This document shows positions 1-11,420 of a stretch of 64,000 nt of DNA, one piece after another. The stretch covers positions 4,465,063 to 4,529,062 of the forward strand of contig CM031873.1 in the NCBI GenBank assembly GCA_018697195.1. Reading direction: 5' to 3'. Position numbers and translations under genes: made by a program. The notes below the pieces were generated by a model, which was not told the origin of the DNA, did not search any database, and saw nothing but the letters and a program-made list of their open reading frames with translations. Position 1 is the first letter of the stretch; every line of letters starts with the position of its first letter. This DNA is from Certhia americana (lineage: Eukaryota; Chordata; Aves; Passeriformes; Certhiidae).

Positions 1-301
1 AGCGGCAGGATCGCCAGAAGGAGCACTGGGAACGCTGGATAAATAGCAGTGGGCGAGGAAGATCGCTTCTCAAAGGTCAGCGCTTCCTCTGCGCTGCTGT
101 GAACTCGCCCACTTCCATCCCTCCTCCTCTCCCGGGCAGCATCCTCTGCTCCGGCCACGGTCCCAGCGGCTCTCGCTGACCGAGCCCCAGAGCCGGAGGC
201 AGAAACAGGTCCCCACCAAGCCAAGCTATTCCCAGCTTTGTCATCTGACTGGGCAGTCGCTAGAAAGAAAATTCCCAAGGCTGGACTATCCTAGGTTGTT
301 T

Positions 302-345
302 CACAGAATCACAGAATCACAGAATTTGCTGAGTTGAGGGAGCAG
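302..345 (-). repeat. CR1 LINE 3' tail fragment
   Basis: Tandem CACAGAAT octamers (the reverse of the ATTCTGTG repeats that end CR1 elements) are followed by a short tail. The plus strand shows the complement, so the element lies on the minus strand. Only the extreme 3' end is present, as for most 5'-truncated avian CR1 copies. Confidence 0.6.
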
Positions 346-2110
346 GCGGCTCCCAGCCTCCTGACCTTTCCTGCCCCACTAAATCACTCCAGAGTCCTCC
401 CAAGTGTTTATTCTTTGAGAAAGCAATAAAAGAGGAGGAAACCCCAGAAGACAAACTCCCACTAGTCTGCCTTTGATTACATTTGATATTGTTTTATTTC
501 TTAATGCTTTCCCACTGCAGGCTGGCTGAGGAGGGAGGGAGGGAGAGCCAGAGGGCAAGAGGAGACAGTGCTTGAAAGGCATAAATATACAAATTTTCCC
601 ACTGATATCTGTGGCTTAGGGCGGCTCAGTCAGGATCTGAGGGTAACAGTAGCTCTGAGGATGGGTGTCGGGGTCCCCCAGTTGCCCAGGCTGTGAATTT
701 AGGCTGAGCAGGGGCATCCCCGTCTCTGTTGAGATGCCAGGGCATGGGGGCAGCTGCAGAGCACTGCACGGGTGGGCAGTGGGTCCATGCCCCGTGTCCC
801 AGCCCCTCGATGGCTGAGGCAGAGGAGCAGCAGGGACAGGCCGGTGACAATGACACCAACAAGCTCCATCTGCCATACAGCTGGGTGCAACGCTGCCACC
901 AACTCTGCGATGCCGGTGGGAAGAGCTTGGAGGAGCTTTTCCGTGTGCTCTGCCCTCCCAGAATCAGACCTGCGTTCCCAGTTTGCCCGACAGGAAAAAC
1001 TTCTCCTGTCTTTGCATGAAGCACCAAGAGCCACATTGTCCCCAGGGCTCCTCGAGCCATCAGGAGCTGAGCAGGGGTGACAGCTGTGACACCCGGCGTG
1101 GCACCAGCAGACACTGGTGGGAAGGAAGTGAGAGGGAAGGGAGTGCTGAGCGATGGCAGAGGCTGAGCATCCCCTGCTGTTGGAACAGCTTCCATCGCGC
1201 TCGGAGCGCACACGGCCTGGCCTCTGCCGTTCGCACCGGGAACAGCAGCGCGGCACATCCAGCTGCGGGGCCGAGCCCTGGCACAGCCTCCAGCAGGGAT
1301 GGTGGCAGCAGGGACACGCATTTTGTAACCCTGAGGGAGGTGAGACAGCGTGGGTGCGGGACTTGAGGGGTCCGAACAAGTGGTGAGGGATGGGGCAAGG
1401 TGTGTTCCCTCCATGAAGGTTTTTTCCCCCAGGTTGTGTCCCCAGAGACCAGGGGATGAAGGGACAGGTATCCAGAGGGGCTGTGGGGACACAAATCAAA
1501 TCCATCTGCCTTCGTGTGGGAGCAACTCAAGACAGTGGGGGGCGGGGGGGGGGGGTCTCACATCCATAGGAGGGCTCATAAAAAGCCAATAATGGGGAAG
1601 AATCCTGGAGAACCTGGACATTTAAGGAAGAAGCTGGAAAGACTAGAAAACCTTGGACCGCAGCCTTGGGATGGCAGTGTGGAGTTTTTACAACACAAAA
1701 ACTCTGAGGCTGTGGAAACTGGGATCTTTTGTCCCAAGCATCCTTGTGATGCTTCCTCTGAGAAGTCACTGGAGCTGATGCCAAGCTCCTGGAGCTCCTC
1801 CACAGCTGGGGGCCCACACAAAACACCACTCTCCCAGTTCCATCCAGATCCAGCACACCCCATAATACTGGCCCTTTCCACCTGTATCCCCCAGCCAGGG
1901 CTGGAGGTTTCTGGTGAGGGGGAAGATCCAACCCACAGGATGCAGAGCTTTTCCACAGGGAGCAGGAGCCTCTTGGCTCCACCAGCTCTCCCAAAACATG
2001 ACAACGGGGTTGATGCCACACGTCACATCACTGGCACCTGGGTATGTTCAGCAGCATCCTTGGGAAGAAAAGCTAGCTGCCATGCCTTCTTTACAACACA
2101 CCTGAAAAGC

Positions 2111-2168
2111 AACAGAATCATAGAATTGTCAGGGTTGGAAGGGACCACAAATCTCATCTGCTGCTACA
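2111..2168 (-). repeat. CR1 LINE 3' fragment
   Basis: The plus strand reads AGAATCATAGAATTG and then GGTTGGAAGGGACC, the reverse complement of the well-known avian CR1 3' end. The fragment is short and diverged and has no coding part. It lies between unannotated GC-rich blocks upstream of RHBDF2. Confidence 0.75.
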
Positions 2169-3886
2169 GGATACAAGGCTAAGGAATGCGGGGCTCAGTT
2201 TGCCCATGAAAATCCTCTTTTAAATCCCTTGAAACCTTCCCTGCTGTGGTTTCTAGAGAAGCCTGATGCTGCTCAGATGTCCTGCAATACTCCTCCACAC
2301 CCAGGGACAGGACCTGCCCCAGCAGCAGCCCCCTCCCAGCCTTGGGTGGGCAGTGAGCAGCAGGACCTTGCTGGCTCTGGGCTGCTGAGGGCAGATCCCA
2401 CCCTGGAGGGCTTCATGGAAAAAGAGGGAGGAATGTCTCTTGCTGAGATATCCTAGTCCTGGACCCAGCACATCACTCTGGGGGCTTCCAGTACCCTGCA
2501 TAGGATGGTCTCCCATCACTGGGATACATAGTGCTGTGTCCCCTCCCTGCTCTCCTTGGAACACAGACCAGCCAGAACACTTCTGGCCAGGCTGTGGAGC
2601 CATTTGCTCCACAAAGGGAAGTGTTTTGCAGAGCGTCTCCCCAGCAGTGACGCAACACCCTGCCGTTGCTGCCTTGGGGTTTTTCGGTCATTTCTTTTGC
2701 TTCCTTATTGCCCAATGCTCAGCAGGGTTGGCACAGGTGGCAGTCACCCTCCTCTCTTCCCCTCTGTGGGCTTTGCCATCCCTCCTGGCTCCTCCATGGA
2801 AAGACACATCCCACAGGACACAAGCTCGGAGCAGGATGCAGTCAGGGCAGAGACAGTTTTTGTCAGCCGTTGTTTATCCCACCCCAAAGGTTGTTCTGTC
2901 ATTTCCCGAATGCAGGGAGAAGGCCTGGCACCTTGGCACAGGTCCCTGCTTGCCACCTGCACCTCACCCTTTGCTCACCCCTGAGTCACGGACAGGGAAC
3001 ACCCCCACCCCCCGGCACTGCCTGCGTCGGGGTGTCTGTGTGCAGACACCCACCCTGGCACCTGCCAGGCTCTCTCTTCTCCACCCGCTTCAAACCACAG
3101 CTTCAAAGGAGCCGGCAGGAACCAAAAGCTTCCTCCACCCTCCTTTCTACCAGGAACCAGGAGCAGATTTGCTGAGCATGAAGCCGTGGAAGGCAGAGGG
3201 CTGATGAGAGCACAAGCTCAGCGCCCTAACAGGCATCAGTGAATCCAGGCTGCACCACCCTAAATCAGGTTAAGCACAGTGAGTGTGCAGGTGAAAGAAA
3301 TATAAGGGGAAATTGTAGTTTTGGATAGTGCAGCATAAAATTCCTTGTCCTGCCTGATCCCAGCTGTAAATTCAGTTGGTGCTCGCCTGGAACCTGTAGC
3401 CAGTTGTGAATCAAGAATTCATTTCGTGGAAAAATCCAGGGCATATTTTCCTGTATGAACCCCTCAGCAATACAGCCGTGCCAAAGCTGACCTGCAAAGG
3501 TCTCTTCTCAGCCTCCACATCCTGCCAGCTCCGAATCTCCCCCTCAGGGATGGAGGGGAGCAGAAGGTGAGGCTGTTTTGGGAGAACAACCCAGTGCTGA
3601 TGGTGATGGAGCAGGTGCAGCTCCCGAGGGCTGCGCTCCGCCAGCCCCGGGATGAGTCAGGCTGTGAAAGCCGACAGGACCGGCCCTGTGACCGCTGCCC
3701 ACTGCCCCAGCCCGGCCGTGCGTCACCGCATCGGGCACGGCCAGCAGGACATGCCTGAGCCCGCAGAGCCCTCGGGGCTGGGGCAACCTGCACCGTGCCT
3801 GCCACGCTGCCTGGCACCCCGGAGTGCCCACCGCTTGGATGTGGGCTCAGGGGGCAATGCTTTAGAGTCTTAATGGTGGCCACTTC

Positions 3887-4730
3887 TGCTAGTGATTGGT
3901 CCTAATAATGATCGGTCCTAATACTGAGCGGTTCTTGTGACTGATCCTAATCGTGATCAGTCCTAAGAGTGCCTGATCCTAACAGTGATCAGTCCTAAGA
4001 GTGACTTGTCCTAATGGTGACCAGTCCTAATGGTGACCTGTCCTAATAGTGATCAGTCCTAATACTAATCAGTCCTAAGAGTACCTAATCCTAATGGTGA
4101 CCAGTCCTAAGAGTGACCAGTCCTAATAGTAATCAGTCCTAAGAGTGGCTGATCCTAACAGTGACCAGTCCTAAGAGTGACCAGTCCTAATGGTGACCAG
4201 TCCTAAGAGTGATCAGTCCTAAGAGTGATCAGTCCTAAGAGTGATCAGTCCTAAGAGTGGCTGATCCTAAGAGTGACCAGTCCTAATGGTGACCAGTCCT
4301 AATAGTGATCAGTCCTAAAAGTGGCTGATCCTATCGGTGACCAGTCCTAATGGTGACCAGCCCTAAGAGTGATCAGTCCTAAGAGTGGCTGATCCTAACA
4401 GTGACCAATCCTAAGAGTGACTTGTCCTAGTCCTTAGAGTGACCTGTCCTAACAGTGACCAGTCCTTAGAGTGATCAGTCCTAAGAGTGCCTGATTCTTG
4501 TAGTGGCTGTAGCCCAGTGTAGTGGCAATACGTAGTGGCAATAAAGCCCAGTCCTATTACAGACCAGTCCAAATAGTGACCAGTTCTTACAGTGAGCAAT
4601 CCTAATTGTGACCGTTCCTAGTAACAATCATTCCTGGTTACGGCTCCTGACAGCGCCGAGTGAGCATTCCTAACAGTGACCAGTTCTTACAGTGGCTCGT
4701 CGCGACAGTGCCCAGTCCCGACAGTGCCGG
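3887..4730. repeat. 16-bp minisatellite next to the RHBDF2 CpG island
   Basis: About 50 tandem copies of a 16-bp unit close to AGTGATCAGTCCTAAG. Recurrent variants are AGTGACCAGTCCTAAT and AGTGGCTGATCCTAA. The middle of the array is very regular; both ends decay. The last copies gain CpG dinucleotides (around 4690-4730) and run directly into the CpG island that holds the presumed RHBDF2 first exon. Some copies form TAATCC, an OTX/CRX core. It has no coding potential: the frames found through it are short. Confidence 0.93.
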
Positions 4731-4919
4731 TACGGGCTCCCAGCTCCCGGTGCGGCGGGCAGAGAGCCGGGGCAGCCGCAGGGCTCACCCCCCATGGGTG
4801 ATCCCCCATGACCGGGTCCGGTTCCCGCCGGCACCGAGGGGCGCCCCGGGAGGAGACCCCGCCCCAAGCCGCGCCCCGGGACACGCCCCCGCCAAACCCC
4901 GCCCCCGGACACGCCCCCA

Positions 4920-5008
4920 GCCCCGCCCGGCCCAGGTGGAGGCGGCGGCGGCGGGACCGGCACCGGCACCGGGAGTGGCACCGGGGGCAGGACCGGCACC
5001 GGGCCGAG
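4920..5008 (+). other. RHBDF2: Candidate noncoding first exon of RHBDF2
   Basis: GC-rich sequence ending in the donor GCCGAG|GTGAGC (last exon base 5008). The 5' limit is a guess, since no TATA box is seen. Human RHBDF2 also begins with untranslated sequence in a separate exon, which is the model used here. Confidence 0.45.
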
Positions 5009-5284
5009 GTGAGCGGGGCCGAGGAGGGGAGCAGAGCGGGGCGGGGGTCCCGGTGCCTCGGCGCCGCTTCGCTCCGTGACCGCCCGGTTTGTTGCTGCTT
5101 TGTGAGCGCCGCGTCCCGCCAGCTTCCTCCTCCGCCCCGCGCCTCCCGCCCGGCCCGGCCCGGCCCCGGCCCCGCAGGGCTGGCTGAGCGCTGCCCCTGC
5201 ACACCCCGCACCCTTTGCGGATCCCCCTGCCCGGGGCTGTGCCCCGTACCCTGCCCGGAGCCTCCAGGGCGGGCACCCGGACGG

Positions 5285-5345
5285 ATGGCGGGGGCCGGGC
5301 TCTTCCTCCTCCTCCTCCTCCTCCTCCTCTCCATCACGGGGGGAA
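5285..5345 (+). other. Leader-like ORF start in the CpG island
   Basis: An ATG at 5285 in a good context (CGG before, G after) begins a frame with a run of eight leucines encoded by CTC repeats, then Ser-Ile-Thr-Gly-Gly, resembling a signal peptide. A GTGGGT donor follows base 5345. If used and joined to 5502-5554 the frame stays open. The leucine run comes from a simple CTC repeat, so a leader can appear by chance here. Unspliced, the frame ends at about 5428. Confidence 0.25.
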
Positions 5346-5501
5346 GTGGGTGCGTGTCCCTGCCGGGTGACCCAGCCGGAGGGAAAACGCTGCCCGCTCC
5401 CCGGCCGAGGCAGGGAGGAAAGCTCTAACCTACTTTCTGGCGCCGATGGCCCGATAACCAGGCGGTTTTTGTTTGTGTTTGCTGGTTTTCCCCCTCCCCA
5501 G

Positions 5502-5554
5502 GTGAGCTGGGCTGGCAGCGCCCTTCAGGAGCGGCAGCAGCCTCGATGCCGCAG
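5502..5554 (+). other. RHBDF2: Candidate 53-nt upstream exon
   Basis: Preceded by an excellent acceptor (long T/C tract ending CCCCTCCCCAG at 5501) and followed by CAG|GTGAGG. It could be an untranslated RHBDF2 exon. In the phase following 5345 it reads open for 17 codons, Glu-Leu-Gly-Trp through Met-Pro-Gln. No transcript evidence is available. Confidence 0.45.
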
Positions 5555-8500
5555 GTGAGGGCAGGTGGGCAGCGGAGGGGGCCAGTTCCCTGAGCCCGAG
5601 CATCCTCCTGCCCTCCCGCCCGCCGGGGCTTTGTTGTTGTAGCTGGTTTGAGGTTTGGTTAAGGGCTCTGGGACTCTCGCACGTGCTGCCTGGAGTGGAG
5701 AGTGCTGCCACCAGCAGCGAACAAAACCCTTGCAGAGCAGGGGGGTCGGGTTATCCTCCGTCCGTGTGTACATCCCGTCGGGAGCAGAGGGATGTTATGG
5801 ATGGATATTTTAGTCAGATTTTTGCTGTTGGTCCTCCGGGTTTGAGACAGAGGGGTGAGGCTGAGCTCTACCCCATCCTGCCCTGCCTTGCTGCCAGGCC
5901 AGCAGGACTGGGCAGAGACCATCCTTCCAGGCTTCCTTACAGCCAGGTTGTGGTGCTCACGGTGGTCTGAGACCCTGCAGGTCTTGCTCAGCCCCCCAGG
6001 CCCACGTTCTGCAGGGGGAAGGGGATCTGAGAGGCTGCATTGTCACTGCTGGGTCCCTGTGGCAAGAGGAAGTGTCCGCCTTCTTCCCCAGCACGGCGTC
6101 ATCCTTCTTGCCACGAGGAGCCAGGACATTCTCCTGCTTGCATGTTCCCAACCCCTGGATGGTTGCTCCTGGGGATTTCCAGAGTGAACTCATCATACTG
6201 CTGCTGTGCTGGGCACACAGCTTCCAACCCAACTGGAGAATTGGGGAGTGCACCCCACCCCAGTGCCATGGCTGTCCTGAGCAAGGAAATGCTCATAGGA
6301 CACCCACTCAGCTCCCTCTATTGTGCCCTCTGAAGCAGCATCTTTGGCTCCTGCCCTTTTCCCAAGTGGGAAATAACCATCTTGGAACTGTCCCACCTCC
6401 AAAACGAGCTGGAGGGTTCAACTGTAGCTGATTCCTGGAGAAACCAGCGCTGTCTCTGCCTGTGTGACCCTGCTCAGCTCTGGCTTCACATGAGGCTCCC
6501 TGGGCTTCCAGCTGCTGCATTTGAGCTCTGCCCTTCCCAGCTCCTTTGCAGTTAATGGGGTGCTTGCTCATGTGGTGGGTGGCTTCTTCCAGCCCTGCTC
6601 CCATTTGCTATAAAGCAGGTGACCATCTACCACTTCCCTGTTGTGGGGGTTCTCTGGCAGTGCTGCAGCTGCACTGGGGCACCTGGGGCTGCTGCAAGCC
6701 CCAGAGTGAGACAGAGCAAACCACAGAGTGGGGTTTGACACCACAACAGGGCCCTGATGTAAATTCTGCCAGGCAGGGCTGAGCCCGGTGTTGGCTCTCA
6801 GATACACGTGTGAGCTCAGTGTGTGAGAGCAGGCAGCAGGAACAATGGATGCCTGTGGATGCTGGGAGAGCAGCTCAGCTGGGGATGCAGAGCACAAGGG
6901 CATGAATCTGATGGGGAAGGCACTGCCTGGGTTGCCTCAGGGGGAATGCGCTCACTGGGATGCACTGGGGGACCTGGGGAATGTGGGCTGTGTTTGGACT
7001 GGGATGCAAGAGGAGCATGTGTCTGGCTTCTGGTTCCGTGTTTTTTTCTTGGATGCTGCTCCTGTTTAGGTTTTATAGTGAAGCTGAGGGATCCCCCAAA
7101 TATATCCTTATTCCTTCCCTTAGGTTGTTCTTGAGCTGAAAACAGCCCTTGGGACAAGCCAGGAATCAGAACAGAGCTCATTACCAAAAAAAGTAAGAGA
7201 CAGGTGATGGAGAACCAGCTGGTGGGGGAGTTGCAGAGCTGCCCCAACATGGGGCTCATGAGGTATTTCCACATTTCCCATGGGCACTGGGAATCCCACA
7301 GGGACCTGACCAGCAGGAGTAAGTGCAAGCTTGGTAGGGTTGCACTTGCAGCCCCTGCAGCTTGCAGGGGCTCAGCACTGAAGGAGTCAATTAGTGAAAG
7401 CTGAAAATTAATTACTTAAATCTCTATGAGCCCCCAAGTGATGGGATCATGAACTCTCCTCCTCTTGAGGAGCTTTTTACCTAATGACTTTTGGTTTCCG
7501 CTGTCCTGCTGGGCCCTGAGATGTCTGATGACACAACAAGCTCCCAGTGGGGGTGGGCACAGTCCCTTTTAATTACAGAGCTCCAAGAGTTTTGATCATT
7601 TGGGATCATGCAGTGCTTTGAGTTATGGTCATTTCCTCCGAGTCAGCCTAGAGAGCTCTGTGTGTGCTGCTGGCTATGGAGGAAACCCTTTGCACTGGTA
7701 CCACTTTTTCCCCACTTAATCCCTGTTACTTAAAAAAAAAACCAACAAAAAAGCAGTTGATTGGTGGTTGCTCTCTTAATAAGGTATTTAAGGTGGAGAA
7801 TGGACCCGAGGAGGACCAACCCTGCCCTCCACCAGGACCCCTGTGTCCCCCTCATCCTTGGGGACTTGCACTCCAAGGTCAAGCATTGCAGGGTGCTGGT
7901 CACATTAGCTGAGCACAGGACAGGGGCAACCCCCAAACAACTGCTCTGGGAGGGCAGGACAGCAAATATTTATGGGGTTTGCATGTGAGGGCCTCCTCCT
8001 CCACCCTCATCCTCCAGGAAGTTAAAACTGGGAGAGCTGTGTGGGCTTCAGTGGAGAAGGAACCAGCTCCCTGCCTGTGGAGCAACAGTGGGTTGAGGAG
8101 GCTGGGAGCAATTGCAGTGCCTCAGTTTCCCCACTTAAGAAATGCCACAAAGGAGTCAGAAAGCACAGAGGTGTCCGCTGAAACTGCAGCTTGTCACCTC
8201 GGGGACAGTTTGTGCAGCCACAAATGCAGAGTTGATGCTGTGGCTGTGCCTTGGGGGTGGGGGAAGTGCAGGTATAAACCAACCAGCCTGGTGCTGTGCT
8301 GTCAGAGGCTGCAGTGGGACATGGGACAGGAGGGAACAGGACAGTGCCCAGGGGTGGTCACTGGTCTTTTCCCAAGCTGCTGACATCGGATGGGAGGAAG
8401 AAACCCACCAGTGTGGAGGGCAGGTGATCTCTGTGCTGAATGTCCAGCCCTGTGAGGATCCATTCAGATGGGTGGTGTGTGGTCACTCAGTGGATGTTCC

Positions 8501-11199
8501 TGCCTTACAGCCATCCCACAGGACCATCCTTCCCATCTACAGGTGCCTTTTTCAGCTGCTGCAGCTCCCAGGACAATGGAGCCCTCCTTTGATCAGCCTC
8601 TGTTGGTTTGTGTTTTATTGATTTGTTGTTTAAAAGTAATATTTCCTGATGTAATTCCTCTGGTCTGACAGACCCACTTGGGGCAGAAGAGATGTCGCCG
8701 GTGTCCCCCAAGGTGCCCAGTGTGCCAGTGTCCCCTCCCACACCGTGGGGCTGGCTTCACTCCCCATGTGTCATGCTGCAGCTTGTGCTTGGGGTCTGAT
8801 GTATTTATTCCTGTGATTTTCCAGCCTGCAGGAACACCGGGCAGGGCTGGCAGTGACCTCCTGTTACGTGTGAGCCCAAAGGCTGCACTCTGTGCCCATG
8901 GGCAGCCGGGGGGAATCCCCAACCCTCAGCATTGGTGTGTCCTGCCCAGCCTCAGCTCTTCTGTGGAATGAGCAGAAACGTGTCACCAGGGCTGTGCTGT
9001 TGTCATATGGCTTTTCCAAGGATGATCTCATAGCCAGTCACCTCTTGTACATGGTGACTTAACCCAGTCTGAGCTCTCCTGAGGACAACATGGAAGTGGC
9101 TCCTTAAAAAGCAGCACCTCCAGCCCCTGTGCTGAGCTGCCTGCCTTCCCTGTGGGTGCAGCATCCAGGGAGGGGGGGATAGCAGGCAGAAGGAGGATGA
9201 AGATGGTTGAGGAGACCCCATTTCCAGCTCTTGGCAGCTGAGAGGCTGCAAAGTGCCTGCCTGGCACAGGTCCAAGAGATGCTGTGGTGGGAAGAGCATC
9301 ACATTCCATACGTAGCAGTGAGTGTAGGATTCCTTGTGCCAGGGTTGCACCGTGTTGGATGGGGATGAGCTGTTCCCAGTCAGGCTTTCCTCTGCAGGGT
9401 GCGGGTCTGGGTGCTTCAGGCCTCCTGCAATCAGGAGTGAAAGGAAGGAAGCCAAGGAGTGGCCCACCCACGCTTGGCTCCTGCTGGTTGGGAGGAGACT
9501 GGAGCAGCTTCCCCCATTTGTCCCGGGGCTGGGGAGCACTGAGATTTAATGGGGTGTCAGGGGGACAGCTTCCAGCCCCCTGCCAGCAGAGGTGTCACCA
9601 TCCACAGCCCAAAGGGACACCCCAAGGTCCTTTCTCCTCTCCTCAGGGAGCTGCTGGCCCTGGAATGGGAAGGAAGGAGGCCTCTGGTGTCCACCCAGGG
9701 CTCCCCCTTTGCACAGGGGCTGTCAGGAAGAGCAGCACTTTGTGCAAGCTTTAGAACAAGCTTTGTGTTGAGATAAGGAGTCTGTTCCCAGAGATAGGGA
9801 GCTGCAGCCAAGGGGGCTCATCCTGCCACCAGCCCAGGGCTCATCTTGTCCGTAGGATGAGCCAAATTCCTGCATAGGGCTGAGTGCCACCTCCCACTGC
9901 TGCATCCCACACAGCGTGGGGATGGTCAGAGCTCAGGGCAAGGGAACCCTCTGTCAATATGGGGCATTTCTGCCAGCCCTGTGCTGCTCTGAGTGGCTCA
10001 GTGTGCTCTGAAACAGGCAGGAGGGGACTGGAGTAGTCTGCAAACCCAGCCAGAGCCCTGCCACCAAGAGCTGCTGGATGAGTGAGTGTTCAGCAGAAGA
10101 ACCAGAGGGAGGAGTGTCCCTTCCAGCCCCATTGACCTTTCATACAAAGAATTTTGCTTCGATGAGGGAAGTGGGATTGACCTCAGTAATGACCTGCAGC
10201 ATGTGGATGGCAGGCACATGGCCTGCAGACAGGCTGTGCCCTTCCCTGGGGTAAATACTGTTTACCTTCAGTCCCCTTCCAGAAGGTGCAGACAGGGCTG
10301 AAACAATCGCACCCTCATGTCTGTGCACTCTGTGTTTAAGCCTAGCTAATAAGGAATTGGAGTAGATTTGAGCAATTAATCAGTTCTTAGATAAAACCAA
10401 GCTAAATCAATCCTGGTAGACTGGAGAAAAAACAAAAAAGAGCTTTCCTTGTGTGTGCTGTGACTCTGCCTGTGGAGCAGCTGACCCCTCTGCACGGTCA
10501 CTAGTGCAGACTTTGGCCTTTTGCTCTCCCTGGAGCTGTTGGGGTGCCTCAGAGTCTCTTGTGCTCCCTTGGCTCAAGCTCCAGCCTGAGGAAGGGACCA
10601 GTGGGCTGAGGGTCCCTTTGTACAGCCACAACCCCTCTGGCAGTACCCACCACACCAGTGTGTGCCTTGCAGGAAGCAGAGAATGGGTTTGCACAGCACT
10701 GCCTGGTCGGGGTTGTGAGGTTGCAAGGACCCCAGAAAAGTGGGGAGATGTGGGGTGAGTGGCCAGTGGCACAGAGGGACTGCAGCCCACTGGGACTTGC
10801 CACCCTGTCCCAGCAGGTTGGGAGCCTTTGGGTGTCAGCACTTGCTCTGCTGGGGTGGGTTGGGGTTGTTGTACTGGTAAATACTAACGAGAGTGGTTAA
10901 TGGGCTGTGCCTGGGATGTGGGAAATCCTCCACGTGGCTTTTTCCACCTGCTCCCAGGCATTGCAGGCAAATCCTTCCCTCTCCATGCTGATGGCATCAC
11001 CCAGGACTGCTGGGGACTCCAGGGCCACATTCCTGACCCTCCAGCCCTCGCAGCAGGGAAGCCCAGCCCAGGCTGATGTGTGCAGTGGTGTGAGTGGCCC
11101 CACTCACTCCCCCATCCCTCCCTGCCTTATCAGTGAGTGCAGCACAGCTCCCCTGTCGCTGTTATTTACAGAAACAGAAACACACAGACTCTAAATAAG

Positions 11200-11420
11200 T
11201 TCATCAGAAGGTTGAAAAGAGGAATTTTTATTAACAAAATGGAGTATTTTATAAAAGGTACTCCGCTAAGTAAAAGTGCTTGGTGAATGGGAACACTACC
11301 TTCCCGATGACCATTGGTTAAGTAAAAAAAACAATATATTCCATGTGATGAAAAACAAAGATGAAAAAACACCGCCTGTTGTTTTAAGAAAATATATTGT
11401 TTAGAAAATACGTTCACACA
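11200..11420. other. AT-rich block inside the GC-rich RHBDF2 intron
   Basis: About 220 bases rich in A and T, including several AATATAT stretches and runs of A, within an intron that is otherwise GC-rich. No terminal repeats or coding frame could be recognised. It may be an old insertion or an untranslated fragment. Confidence 0.35.

Larger units (their letters stand above)
1..3880. other. Region upstream of RHBDF2, no gene recognised
   Basis: This stretch is GC-rich and has no exon I can defend. Long open frames occur on both strands (for example minus 626-1492), but they overlap each other in several frames and lack domain-like content, as expected for stop-poor DNA. In the human order cytoglobin lies on this side of RHBDF2; I looked for globin exons and saw none, so that gene presumably ends before base 1. 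A TATA-like ATAAATAG lies near base 40, but no transcript could be tied to it. A perfect AP-1 consensus, TGAGTCA, lies at 3653-3659, about 1.3 kb before the RHBDF2 CpG island. CR1 tails are listed separately. Confidence 0.5.
4700..5350 (+). promoter_or_regulatory. RHBDF2: CpG island, presumed RHBDF2 promoter
   Basis: Very GC- and CpG-rich, with repeated GGCACCG and CCCCGCCC blocks, contrasting with the minisatellite before it and the intron after it. It holds a good splice donor, GCCGAG then GTGAGC, after base 5008, which would end a noncoding first exon beginning somewhere near 4.9 kb. The transcription start cannot be read from sequence. Assignment to RHBDF2 rests on strand, position and the absence of another plus-strand gene before 16.3 kb. 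Confidence 0.65.

Noticed and set aside
626..1530. Overlapping frames of 156-288 codons near the window start, one with a short hydrophobic stretch
   Set aside because: Three overlapping minus frames and several plus frames are open at once, a sign of stop-poor DNA. No splice sites or family features support any.
1..4700. Cytoglobin, expected next to RHBDF2 from the human order
   Set aside because: No globin exon (no recognisable proximal or distal histidine context) was seen on either strand, so it is probably outside the window.
3887..4730. CRISPR-like array
   Set aside because: The unit is a 16-bp direct tandem repeat without unique spacers in a vertebrate genome; it is a minisatellite.
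9003..9539. 178-codon minus frame in the RHBDF2 intron
   Set aside because: No flanking splice sites, no domain and a second overlapping open frame; treated as background.
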